The notes beneath the pieces were generated by a model. That model worked only from the letters and a program-made list of their open reading frames with translations, did not search any database and was not told where the DNA came from. From contig JAAEMC010001023.1 of NCBI GenBank assembly GCA_024225895.1, forward strand, positions 1 to 11,608: 11,608 bases of DNA, given 5' to 3'. The translations under genes and the position numbers were made by a program. Below, piece by piece: positions 5,502-11,608 of this stretch. The stretch is from Desulfobacteraceae bacterium. GTDB taxonomy: Bacteria; Desulfobacterota; Desulfobacteria; Desulfobacterales; Desulfobacteraceae. The first letter of the stretch is position 1; each line of letters begins with the position of its first letter.

Positions 5502-6983
5502 ATGAAACGTAATTTGCATGCCGGACGCCAGCTTAGTTCCGGACTGAGTCTCAACATCCTGACCGATGATGAATTGGATGAGATTCATTTCGGTACCCTT
5601 GAGGTTCTCAACGAGACAGGGGTCTTTGTCGAAGACGAAGAAGCCCTGGATTGTTTTGAAAAGGGTGGGGCTGTTGTGGACCGTGAGACAAAAAATGTAA
5701 AGATTCCGCCCTATGTGGTGGAGGATGCTATTCGCAGTGCACCTGGCAAGGTGGTGCTCCACGGCCGTGATCCCAAACATGACATTGTTCTGGAGAACAC
5801 ACGGGTTCATTTTACCAATTTCAGTGAAGGGGTGATGATCAATGATCCCTTTACCGGAGAAAACAGGGAACCGGTTAAAGAGGATCTGGTCAATTCCGCG
5901 AAAGTGATTGATTACCTGCCGGAGATTGATTTTTGTGAAAAGGCCCTGGGTGCACATGACGTGAACCAGGATTCCGTACCGCTTCACAATGCAGAAGCTT
6001 ATTTGACCAATACAAGCAAGCATTGCGCCTTTGGTCCGGGCAATGGCAAATTCTTGGAAAAGATTATCCAGATGGGCCATGTCATCGTGGGCGGGGCAAA
6101 GGAATTTGCAAAACGCCCCATCGTTTCTTTTACCACCTGCCCGGTAAGCCCCTTGACCCTGATTTCCGACTGTTGTGAAATCATCATGGCTGCTGCTAAA
6201 AACAATGTGGTCTGCAATATTCTGTCCATGGCCATGGCCGGCGGTACCGCTCCTGTGACCCTTGCAGGGACGCTGGTAAATCACAATGCAGAAGTGCTTT
6301 CCGGTATTACACTGGCACAGCTTACCCGAAAGGGAACTCCCGTGATTTACGGAAGCTCCACCACTGCCATGGATTTGAAACTGGCATCTGCAAGTGTTGG
6401 AACGCCGGAGTGTGCCGTCATCAGCGGGGCAGTGGCACGACTTGCCCGCTATTATGCATTACCGAGCTATGTTGCCGGTGGGTAGGGCGATAGCAAAATA
6501 TCAGATACCCAGACTGGCCATGAAAAGACATTAACCGGACTGATACCCGCATTGGCAGGTGCCAATATGATTTACGGTTCGGGAATGCTGGAAAGCGGCA
6601 TTACCTTTGATTTTGGCCAACTGGTTTTAGATTGTGAGTTCGCGCGTATGATCAAGCATACCATCCAGGGAGTTCCTGTGAATGATGAGACCCTTGCAGT
6701 CGATCCTATCAAGGAGATAGGACCGGGCGGAGATTTTCTCATGCACAAACACACATTCAACCATATGAGAGAACAGTCCCAGCCGGAAATGATTGACCGC
6801 AGAATGCGGGGAGCCTGGGAAAAAGCTGGCGCTACCAGCGCCTATGAAAGGGCCTTGGAAAAAGTAAGATATATTATTGAAAACCATAAACCCGATCCTT
6901 TGCCGGACGATGTACTCAAAAAGATCCGGTCCATTGTCACTGACACGGAAAAGGAAATGGGGATAAAACCCAAAAGCAAATAG
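5502..6983 (+). CDS. mttB: Trimethylamine methyltransferase MttB, pyrrolysine-containing (amber codon 328)
   Basis: Transfers a methyl group from trimethylamine (or a close relative) to the cobalt of a corrinoid protein in the cytoplasm. The gene is 493 residues, like archaeal MttB (about 495). Its in-frame TAG at 6483-6485 is decoded as pyrrolysine 328; translation continues in the same frame to 6983. Proof in the sequence: LPSYVAGG-Pyl-GDSK, then TQTGHEKTLTGLIPALAGAN and IYGSGMLESG follow the known MttB active-site context without a break, and upstream PVTLAGTLVNHNAEVLSGIT and YGSSTTAMDLK are family hallmarks. A tRNA-Pyl gene ends the same cluster. Start ATG 5502 has GAGGTGA seven bases upstream. 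The gene also ends in TAG, followed 15 nt later by a second in-frame TAG; the end carries a 14-bp tandem duplication. It is first in the rightward unit, 40 nt before the flavoprotein gene. Annotation as two ORFs or a pseudogene would be wrong. Trimethylamine is the default substrate from the family, not shown here. Confidence 0.96.
6466..6494 (+). promoter_or_regulatory. Possible RNA hairpin enclosing the pyrrolysine amber codon
   Basis: GCTAT (6466-6470) pairs with ATAGC (6490-6494), and GCC (6474-6476) with GGC (6486-6488), separated by a 3:1 internal loop. The UAG at 6483-6485 sits at the 3' side of the 9-nt apical loop. It is short and may be chance. Pyl insertion is thought not to need a strict recoding element, so this is only a candidate context effect. 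Confidence 0.25.
6483..6485 (+). other. In-frame amber codon decoded as pyrrolysine
   Basis: TAG at codon 328 of mttB. It lies at the site where pyrrolysine is found in MttB proteins, after VAGG and before GDSK, with uninterrupted homology on both sides. The decoding tRNA is encoded at 11340-11412. Confidence 0.95.
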
Positions 6984-6997
6984 CCAAAAGCAAATAG
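6970..6997 (+). repeat. 14-bp perfect tandem duplication spanning the mttB stop
   Basis: CCAAAAGCAAATAG occurs twice in a row (6970-6983 and 6984-6997). The first copy ends with the mttB stop codon. Since 14 is not a multiple of three, the second copy is read in another frame, but the mttB frame still meets a TAG at 6999-7001. Looks like replication slippage. Confidence 0.9.
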
Positions 6998-7023
6998 ATA
7001 GTTTTTGAAAGAAGGAAAACCAA

Positions 7024-9489
7024 ATGGATACAAAAAATATTAATCTGCCGAAACATGCCAGTGTGGTCATTGTCGGCGGCGGCATCATCGGCTGCTCCAT
7101 TGCCTACCATCTAGGGCATATGGGGTGCAAAGATGTGGTACTTTTGGAGCGGGATGAACTGACATCCGGAACAACGTGGCATGCAGCAGGGCTGATGGTC
7201 ACCTTTGGCTCATCATCTGAAACTGCAACTGAAATGCGGATCTACGGCCGGGATCTTTACAACAGCCTGGAAGCTGAGACCGGCCTTTCCAGCGGGTTTA
7301 CGCCGGTGGGTTTTATTGAAGCCGCCAGCAACGCGGACCGTTTGGAAGAGTACCGCCGTGTAGCAGCATTTAACAGATACTGCGGCGTGGATGTCAATGA
7401 AATCTCTCCCCGGGAAATAAAAGATCTTTTCCCCTTGGCAAGGGTAGATGACCTTTTAGCCGGCTTTTATGTGAAAGAAGACGGCCGGGTTAATCCTGTA
7501 GACGGCACCATGGCTCTGGCCAAAGGCGCCAGGAACCAGGGCGTTAAGATCATCGAAGGTGTGGCTTCCACAGGTGTTATCAAAAAAGACGGCAAAGTGG
7601 CCGGGGTAAAAACCAATTATGGCGACATTACCGCGGATGTAGTTGTTAACTGTGCCGGTATGTGGGCTCGCCAACTGGGTGATGTTGACGGAGTTAATAT
7701 CCCCAACCAGGCAGCAGAACATTATTACCTGATTACTGAAGAAATCGACAATATCCCCAAGAATATGCCTGTTTTGGAAGATCCTTCCCATTACGGTTAT
7801 TACAGGGAAGAAGTCGGAGGGCTTATGATCGGTCTGTTTGAGCCGGTCTGCGCGCCCTGGAAGCTTAATAAAGTTCCGGAAACCTTTTCATTTGGTGAGA
7901 TTGAACCGGATTGGGACCGCATGGGACCCTTTTTAGAAAAAGCCATGTCCCGTGTGCCTATTACCCAGGAACTGGGCATTAAGAAATTTTTCTGCGGGCC
8001 GGAAAGCTTTACAGCCGACTTGAGCGCCATTATTGGTGAAGCACCTGAAGTTAAAAACTATTTTGTTTGTGCCGGACTGAATTCAGTCGGCATTATCATG
8101 GGCCCGGGCCTGGGACGCATGATGGCCCAGTGGATTATGGAAGGCGATCCTGGAGTGGATATTACAGGATTTAACATCGACCGGCTGCACACATACCAGA
8201 ACAACAAGGAATACCGTGCGCACCGAACTGTTGAATCCTTAGGAAAAGTCTATAAATGCCACTATCCGTTTAAATCGGCTGAAACAGCCAGAGGTGCTAA
8301 ACAATCTGCTTTTTACGAGCGTTTGAAAGATCAGGGAGCCTATTTTAAAGATGTTTCCGGCTGGGAAGGCGCGGACTGGTTTGCAGGAGAAGGCCAAAAA
8401 GCCAAGATCGAAAAGCATTCCTGGGGTAAAGATGCCTGGTTCAAAAACTGGGAAGCTGAACATAAAGCCACCCGTGAAAATGTCATTCTCATGGACATGT
8501 CCTTTATGTCAAAATTCATGGTACAGGGCCGGGATGCCGGAAAGGTGCTGAACTATATCTCTGCCAATGATGTCAATGCAAAGATCAACCAGACAACCTA
8601 TACGCCGTGGCTCAATGAAAAAGGTAAACTTGAAGCAGACCTTACGGTAACAAAACTTGAAGAAGAAAAATTTCTTGTAGTGGTTACCGATACCATGCAC
8701 CGTCATGCAGAAACCTGGTTAAAGAGAAATATCCCGGCAGATGCCCATTGCTTTGTAACTGATATGACCTCTGCCTATGCCCAGCTGAATGTCCAGGGAC
8801 CCAAATCCCGTGAACTGATGCAGGCTGTTACGGATGCAGATATGTCCAACGATGCATTCCCTTACCGCCATGCCCGGGAGATTGCCATTGGATACGGCCG
8901 GGCCATTTGTGTCCGCCTCACCTATCTGGGTGAACTGGGATATGAGTTATACATCCCCACAGAACAAGCCGTACATGTCCATGATACGCTTGTGGAAGCA
9001 GGCAAAGAGCTTAACCTCACCCATGCAGGCCTGAAAGCTTTGGGCAGTTTAAGAATGGAAAAAGGGTACAGGGATTACGGTCATGACATGGATAACACAG
9101 ATGATCCCTATGAATGCGGATTGGGATTTACCATTAAACTGGATAAACCAGGCGGTTTCATCGGAAAAGAAGCCTGTGAAAAGAAAAAGGCTGAAGGTCC
9201 TTTAAAAAGGCGCCTTGCCCAGGTCCTGGTTAAAGACCCCGAACCCATGATGTATCATGCAGAAGTGATCATACGGGATGGCAAGAATGCCGGATATGTA
9301 AGATCCGGTTCTTATTGCTGGACCCTTGGCGGCGCTGCCGGGCTGTTTATGATCGAGGCAGATGAAGCCGTGGATCAGGCATATATTGACAATGGCAAAT
9401 GGGAAATTAATATTGCCGGCAAAGTCTATCCGGCCCAGGTTTCCTTAAAACCAATGTATGATCCTCAAATGAAAAAAATAAAGGCGTAA
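7024..9489 (+). CDS. FAD-dependent oxidoreductase / aminomethyltransferase fusion (dimethylglycine or sarcosine dehydrogenase family)
   Basis: An 821-residue cytoplasmic flavoprotein that oxidises an N-methyl group of a secondary or tertiary amine and hands the formaldehyde-level carbon to tetrahydrofolate. Residues about 12-390 are the DAO/FAD domain: VVIVGGGIIGCSIAYHLG (14-31), and TWHAAGL with H53 at the position of the histidine that binds FAD covalently in dimethylglycine dehydrogenase. FVCAGLNSVGIIMGPGLGRM closes the FAD fold. Residues about 395-460 link to a GcvT-like half (about 460-820): LNEKGKLEADLTVTKL carries D539 at the expected folate-site aspartate, with YLGELGYELYIP and CGLGFTIKLDK following. 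Length matches mammalian and Arthrobacter relatives (830-860). ATG 7024 has AAGGA seven bases upstream. Placed between mttB and etfBA, it probably uses ETF as electron acceptor. Dimethylglycine, sarcosine or dimethylamine are possible substrates; the sequence does not decide. Confidence 0.92.
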   Translation: MDTKNINLPKHASVVIVGGGIIGCSIAYHLGHMGCKDVVLLERDELTSGTTWHAAGLMVTFGSSSETATEMRIYGRDLYNSLEAETGLSSGFTPVGFIEAASNADRLEEYRRVAAFNRYCGVDVNEISPREIKDLFPLARVDDLLAGFYVKEDGRVNPVDGTMALAKGARNQGVKIIEGVASTGVIKKDGKVAGVKTNYGDITADVVVNCAGMWARQLGDVDGVNIPNQAAEHYYLITEEIDNIPKNMPVLEDPSHYGYYREEVGGLMIGLFEPVCAPWKLNKVPETFSFGEIEPDWDRMGPFLEKAMSRVPITQELGIKKFFCGPESFTADLSAIIGEAPEVKNYFVCAGLNSVGIIMGPGLGRMMAQWIMEGDPGVDITGFNIDRLHTYQNNKEYRAHRTVESLGKVYKCHYPFKSAETARGAKQSAFYERLKDQGAYFKDVSGWEGADWFAGEGQKAKIEKHSWGKDAWFKNWEAEHKATRENVILMDMSFMSKFMVQGRDAGKVLNYISANDVNAKINQTTYTPWLNEKGKLEADLTVTKLEEEKFLVVVTDTMHRHAETWLKRNIPADAHCFVTDMTSAYAQLNVQGPKSRELMQAVTDADMSNDAFPYRHAREIAIGYGRAICVRLTYLGELGYELYIPTEQAVHVHDTLVEAGKELNLTHAGLKALGSLRMEKGYRDYGHDMDNTDDPYECGLGFTIKLDKPGGFIGKEACEKKKAEGPLKRRLAQVLVKDPEPMMYHAEVIIRDGKNAGYVRSGSYCWTLGGAAGLFMIEADEAVDQAYIDNGKWEINIAGKVYPAQVSLKPMYDPQMKKIKA

Positions 9490-9504
9490 ATTACAGTACT
9501 TCTG

Positions 9505-9581
9505 TAGGGGCGGACCTATGTGTCCGCCCGTCATGGAAGGATATGGATTTGTAAACGGGCAGGCCTGTGTGTCTGCCCCTA
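9505..9581. repeat. REP/BIME-like double-hairpin element
   Basis: A 77-bp intergenic element with inverted ends TAGGGGC (9505-9511) and GCCCCTA (9575-9581). It holds two similar GC-rich hairpins: GGGCGGAC/GTCCGCCC (9508-9515, 9522-9529, loop CTATGT) and GGGCAGGC/GTCTGCCC (9557-9564, 9571-9578, loop CTGTGT, one G-U pair). The two units share the core CCTRTGTGTC and face each other. This is the build of REP/BIME elements or small MITEs mobilised by RAYT-type transposases. It sits between the flavoprotein gene and etfB, where it could slow 3' decay of the upstream mRNA or reduce read-through. No transposase is in the window. Confidence 0.75.
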
Positions 9582-9613
9582 TAAGGTTTTTCAGATAGCA
9601 AGGAACAAGATAT

Positions 9614-10384
9614 ATGAAAATTTGTGTATGCGTAAAACATGTGCCGGATACGGCAGCCACCATAAAACTGGCTGGGGATACCGCCTTTGATGACGCAGAT
9701 GTGAAATTCATCTCCAATCCCTATGATGAGTTCGGCATCGAAGAAGCGGTGAGTATTGTTGAAAAAGAGGGCGGGGAAGTGGTGATTGTGACTATAGGCA
9801 AAGAAGCTGCCACATCCACCATCAGAAGCGCCATGGCCATGGGTGCCCACCGGGCCATCCATGTGAAAACCGACGGCCAGTTTCTGGACAGTACCTTGAC
9901 TGCCAGGGCATTGAAAGCGGTTATGGAAGAAGATGGTTTGCCGGATTTGATTTTTACAGGCAAAGGGTCTGTGGATACTGAAAGCTTTCAGACCCAGTAC
10001 CGCCTGGCCAAATCCCTTGGCCTGCCTATCGTAAATGAAGTCTCAACCCTGACGCTTGAAGGGCAAAAAGCCATTGCCCAAAGAGAGATTGGCGGCGGTG
10101 AAAAACAGGTGCTTGAATTGGGCCTGCCTTGTGTTATCGGGGCGACAAAAGGCCTGAATGAACCCAGATATCCCAAGTTCCCGGATATTATGAAAGCCAA
10201 AAAGAAAGAGATCAAAGAGATGGCGCTTTCCGAGCTGGGGATTAATGAAGCCGACGCAAAAGTGACAATGGAAAAAATGGAAGCCGTACCGGAACGTTCC
10301 GGTGCGAAAATGATTGAAGGATCTGTGGATGATCAGGTGACAGAGCTTGTCAGAATCCTTAAAGAAGAAGAGAAGGTTATATAA
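9614..10384 (+). CDS. etfB: Electron transfer flavoprotein, beta subunit
   Basis: A 256-residue subunit of the cytoplasmic EtfAB heterodimer, which accepts electrons from acyl-CoA, dimethylglycine or sarcosine dehydrogenases and passes them on, usually to quinone through ETF:quinone oxidoreductase. N-terminal MKICVCVKHVPDTAATIKL and NPYDEFGIEEAV (35-46) are typical. LNEPRYPKFPDIMKAKKK (181-198) is the ETF-beta signature and partner-recognition loop. The AMP-site segment is divergent: TGKGSVDTESFQTQYRLA (115-132) in place of the common GKQ.ID.D..QTG form. ATG 9614 has AAGGA nine bases upstream. It follows the REP-like element and precedes etfA by 11 nt. Context says the adjacent flavoprotein is its electron donor. 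I cannot tell from sequence alone whether it bifurcates; the simple gene context argues for a non-bifurcating role. Confidence 0.95.
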   Translation: MKICVCVKHVPDTAATIKLAGDTAFDDADVKFISNPYDEFGIEEAVSIVEKEGGEVVIVTIGKEAATSTIRSAMAMGAHRAIHVKTDGQFLDSTLTARALKAVMEEDGLPDLIFTGKGSVDTESFQTQYRLAKSLGLPIVNEVSTLTLEGQKAIAQREIGGGEKQVLELGLPCVIGATKGLNEPRYPKFPDIMKAKKKEIKEMALSELGINEADAKVTMEKMEAVPERSGAKMIEGSVDDQVTELVRILKEEEKVI

Positions 10385-10395
10385 GGAGAGGATCA

Positions 10396-11328
10396 ATGGC
10401 AAATACAGCAATTTTAATTGAAACTGAAAATAGTGTTGTAAAAGAGACCAGCTTGGGTGTGATGACCGCCGCAGCCGGTGAAACGATTTATGCTCTGTTA
10501 CTGGATGAAGATGCCGGCGCAGTCAAAGAAAAACTGGCAGAATACGGTGCCGCAAATATCGTTACCGTAAAAGCAGGTGATGACCTTTCAAAGAATCCTG
10601 ATCTTCAAGCAGAAGCATTGGTGGCTGCCGTAAAAGAATATGGCTGTCAAACCCTTTTAGGAACAGCAAGCTCAACCGGCAAGGATCTTTTTGCAAGGGT
10701 AGCGGCCATCAAGGATGTCCCATTGGTATCCGATTGTGTGGCAGTGAATGTTGCCGATAAAACAGCAAAAAAATCCCATTTTTCAGGCAAGACCTTTGCA
10801 ACTCTGAAAATTAATGATGATTTTCTTTTGTGCACTGTCCGGCCCAATTCGGTTGAACCCGTTGCAGCAGCGGCTGCCGGAGAGGTGATCGAGTTTAATG
10901 CCGATGTGGCTGATCCGGGACTTGTGAAAATTGTGGAAGTCAAAAAAGATACCGGTAAAAAACTGGATCTGACCGAAGCACCGGTAATTGTCACCGGAGG
11001 CCGTGCAATTAAGGCAGCAGAAAATTATTCAATGCTGGAAGCCTGTGCCGATAAATTGGGCGCTGCTGTCGGTGCTTCCAGGGCCGCTGTTGATGCAGGA
11101 TATGCCCCCCATACCATGCAGGTCGGCCAGACCGGGAAAACCGTGAGCCCCAAGCTTTATATTGCCTGTGGCGTGTCCGGTGCCGTACAGCATTTTGCCG
11201 GGATGAAAACCTCCAAGGTGATTGTGGCTATTAATGAAGATAAAGACGCTCCTATATTTGCCAAATGTGATTATGGTATTATAGGTGATATCTTTGATGT
11301 GGTTCCGGCATTAACGGAGAAATTGTAA
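10396..11328 (+). CDS. etfA: Electron transfer flavoprotein, alpha subunit
   Basis: A 310-residue partner of EtfB carrying the FAD. The C-terminal FAD domain is intact: GASRAAVDAGY (226-236, with R229), QVGQTGKTVSPKLYIACGVS (242-261), SGAVQHFAGM (261-270) and NEDKDAPIFAKCDYGIIGDI (280-299), closely matching the family. The N-terminal domain (1-190) is the usual less conserved alpha/beta fold; length is normal. ATG 10396 has AAGGAGAGG just upstream, overlapping the end of etfB. Only 11 nt separate its stop from the tRNA-Pyl gene, with no promoter or terminator visible between them, so the tRNA is probably made by read-through of this transcript and then cut out. Confidence 0.96.
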   Translation: MANTAILIETENSVVKETSLGVMTAAAGETIYALLLDEDAGAVKEKLAEYGAANIVTVKAGDDLSKNPDLQAEALVAAVKEYGCQTLLGTASSTGKDLFARVAAIKDVPLVSDCVAVNVADKTAKKSHFSGKTFATLKINDDFLLCTVRPNSVEPVAAAAAGEVIEFNADVADPGLVKIVEVKKDTGKKLDLTEAPVIVTGGRAIKAAENYSMLEACADKLGAAVGASRAAVDAGYAPHTMQVGQTGKTVSPKLYIACGVSGAVQHFAGMKTSKVIVAINEDKDAPIFAKCDYGIIGDIFDVVPALTEKL

Positions 11329-11339
11329 TCAATTAATGC

Positions 11340-11412
11340 GGAGGGTGGATCGGATGAGATCACATGGACTCTAAATCCATGCAGCCGGGTGCAACTCCCG
11401 GGCTCTCCGCCA
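11340..11412 (+). tRNA. pylT: tRNA-Pyl, anticodon CUA (amber-decoding)
   Basis: A 73-nt tRNA with encoded CCA. Acceptor GGAGGGT pairs with GCTCTCC (7 bp, including G-U pairs), discriminator G. A single base separates acceptor and D stems, the D arm is GATC-GGATGA-GATC, the anticodon stem has 6 bp (CATGGA/TCCATG) with loop CTCTAAA and anticodon CTA at 11371-11373, the variable loop is 3 nt (CAG), and the T arm is CCGGG-TGCAACT-CCCGG. The one-base junction, long anticodon stem and short variable loop are diagnostic of tRNA-Pyl, and the sequence closely resembles the Desulfitobacterium hafniense molecule as I remember it, with one extra D-loop base. It is charged by PylRS and decodes the UAG of mttB. 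No separate promoter is evident. Confidence 0.97.
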
Positions 11413-11437
11413 AATTCTTATGTAACACAAGAATTTG
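11411..11437 (+). repeat. Inverted repeat directly after (and touching) the tRNA-Pyl CCA end
   Basis: CAAATTCTT (11411-11419) and AAGAATTTG (11429-11437) are perfectly complementary over 9 bp, with a 9-nt loop. The left arm begins with the last two bases of the encoded CCA. No U-tract follows, so it is a weak terminator candidate; it may be a 3' processing or protection structure. Confidence 0.5.
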
Positions 11438-11449
11438 CAAGGCGAAAAG

Positions 11450-11467
11450 TTTTGATTAAAATCAAAA
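11450..11467. repeat. AT-rich palindrome downstream of tRNA-Pyl
   Basis: TTTTGATT and AATCAAAA (8-bp arms, 2-nt centre AA). Such a tight loop is poor as an RNA hairpin; it is more likely a protein-binding palindrome, or chance in AT-rich DNA. Confidence 0.3.
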
Positions 11468-11545
11468 AATACAAAAAAGACTATAGATTCCGTATCTGGA
11501 TGAAATTGATTCGGGTCTTAAATTTGAAATTACATTAAAGAAAAC

Positions 11546-11608
11546 ATGACTATGAGAGATATAATTATTGAAAATTCGTTTTTGATGGTCATGTTTATAC
11601 CTTCGGTA
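11546..11608 (+). CDS. Possible 5' end of an unidentified gene, cut by the window edge
   Basis: From ATG 11546 (or ATG 11552) the frame stays open to the end of the window, giving MTMRDIIIENSFLMVMFIPS. The ribosome site is weak (AAAG a few bases upstream) and the peptide is too short to place. In other bacteria pylT can neighbour pylS or pylBCD, but the residues seen do not match any Pyl protein start I know. Treat as unproven. Confidence 0.2.
   Translation, partial: MTMRDIIIENSFLMVMFIPSV

Noticed and set aside
5424-6284. Long open frame on the minus strand opposite mttB (286 codons)
   Set aside because: Its composition is that of an antisense shadow of a conserved gene, it has no recognisable domain, and mttB on the other strand is certain.
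5502-6485. mttB read as a truncated 327-residue protein or pseudogene
   Set aside because: The only interruption is a TAG at the known pyrrolysine site, the frame continues with full homology, and tRNA-Pyl is encoded nearby.
6552-6983. Separate gene starting at ATG 6552
   Set aside because: It is in frame with and continues mttB, begins in the middle of a conserved MttB stretch (PALAGANMIYG) and has no ribosome site.
9490-9613. CRISPR-like repeat pair
   Set aside because: The two units are inverted, differ from each other, and there are only two; the pattern is REP-like.
11340-11412. Ordinary amber-suppressor tRNA (mutated Leu, Tyr or Ser tRNA)
   Set aside because: The one-base acceptor-D junction, 6-bp anticodon stem and 3-nt variable loop are those of tRNA-Pyl, not of a canonical tRNA with a changed anticodon.

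Overview
The window looks like part of the chromosome of an anaerobic bacterium that uses pyrrolysine. The best guess is a sulfate reducer of the Desulfobacterota (Desulfobacterales-like). That guess rests on gene content (Pyl-type MttB, tRNA-Pyl, a dimethylglycine-dehydrogenase-like flavoprotein paired with ETF), on moderate GC, and on a REP-like hairpin element of a general style seen in many environmental bacteria. The taxonomic call is inference; no rRNA or marker gene is present.

Layout. Positions 1-489 hold the 3' end of a DNA methyltransferase gene that is more AT-rich than the rest and unrelated to the other genes. Positions 532-5245 form a leftward (minus-strand) unit, in transcription order: periplasmic family-3 solute-binding protein, permease, ATP-binding protein (a complete polar-amino-acid-type ABC importer), a GntR/FCD regulator, and an MttB-superfamily methyltransferase without pyrrolysine. 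Positions 5246-5501 are a divergent control region with two opposed candidate promoters and a palindrome that fits the FadR-subfamily operator skeleton. Positions 5502-11412 form a rightward unit: mttB with an in-frame amber codon (pyrrolysine), an 821-residue FAD/aminomethyltransferase fusion of the dimethylglycine/sarcosine dehydrogenase family, etfB, etfA, and tRNA-Pyl (pylT, anticodon CUA) only 11 nt after etfA. About 200 nt of AT-rich sequence follow, with two small inverted repeats and possibly the first codons of another gene.

How the genes could work together. The importer would bring in a methylated amine or amino acid. The two MttB-superfamily enzymes would remove methyl groups to a corrinoid protein. 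The flavoprotein would oxidise an N-methyl group of the product, pass the one-carbon unit to tetrahydrofolate through its GcvT-like half, and give the electrons to EtfBA. Both routes feed one-carbon units into the folate pathway. The Pyl-dependent mttB and the tRNA that decodes its amber codon appear to lie in one transcription unit, so supply of the suppressor tRNA may be tied to demand. The cognate corrinoid protein, the corrinoid:folate methyltransferase, the corrinoid reactivase, PylRS and the pyrrolysine biosynthesis genes pylBCD are not in the window.

The main annotation trap is that the mttB amber codon at 6483-6485 splits the gene into two apparent ORFs (5502-6485 and 6552-6983). They are one gene of 493 residues.
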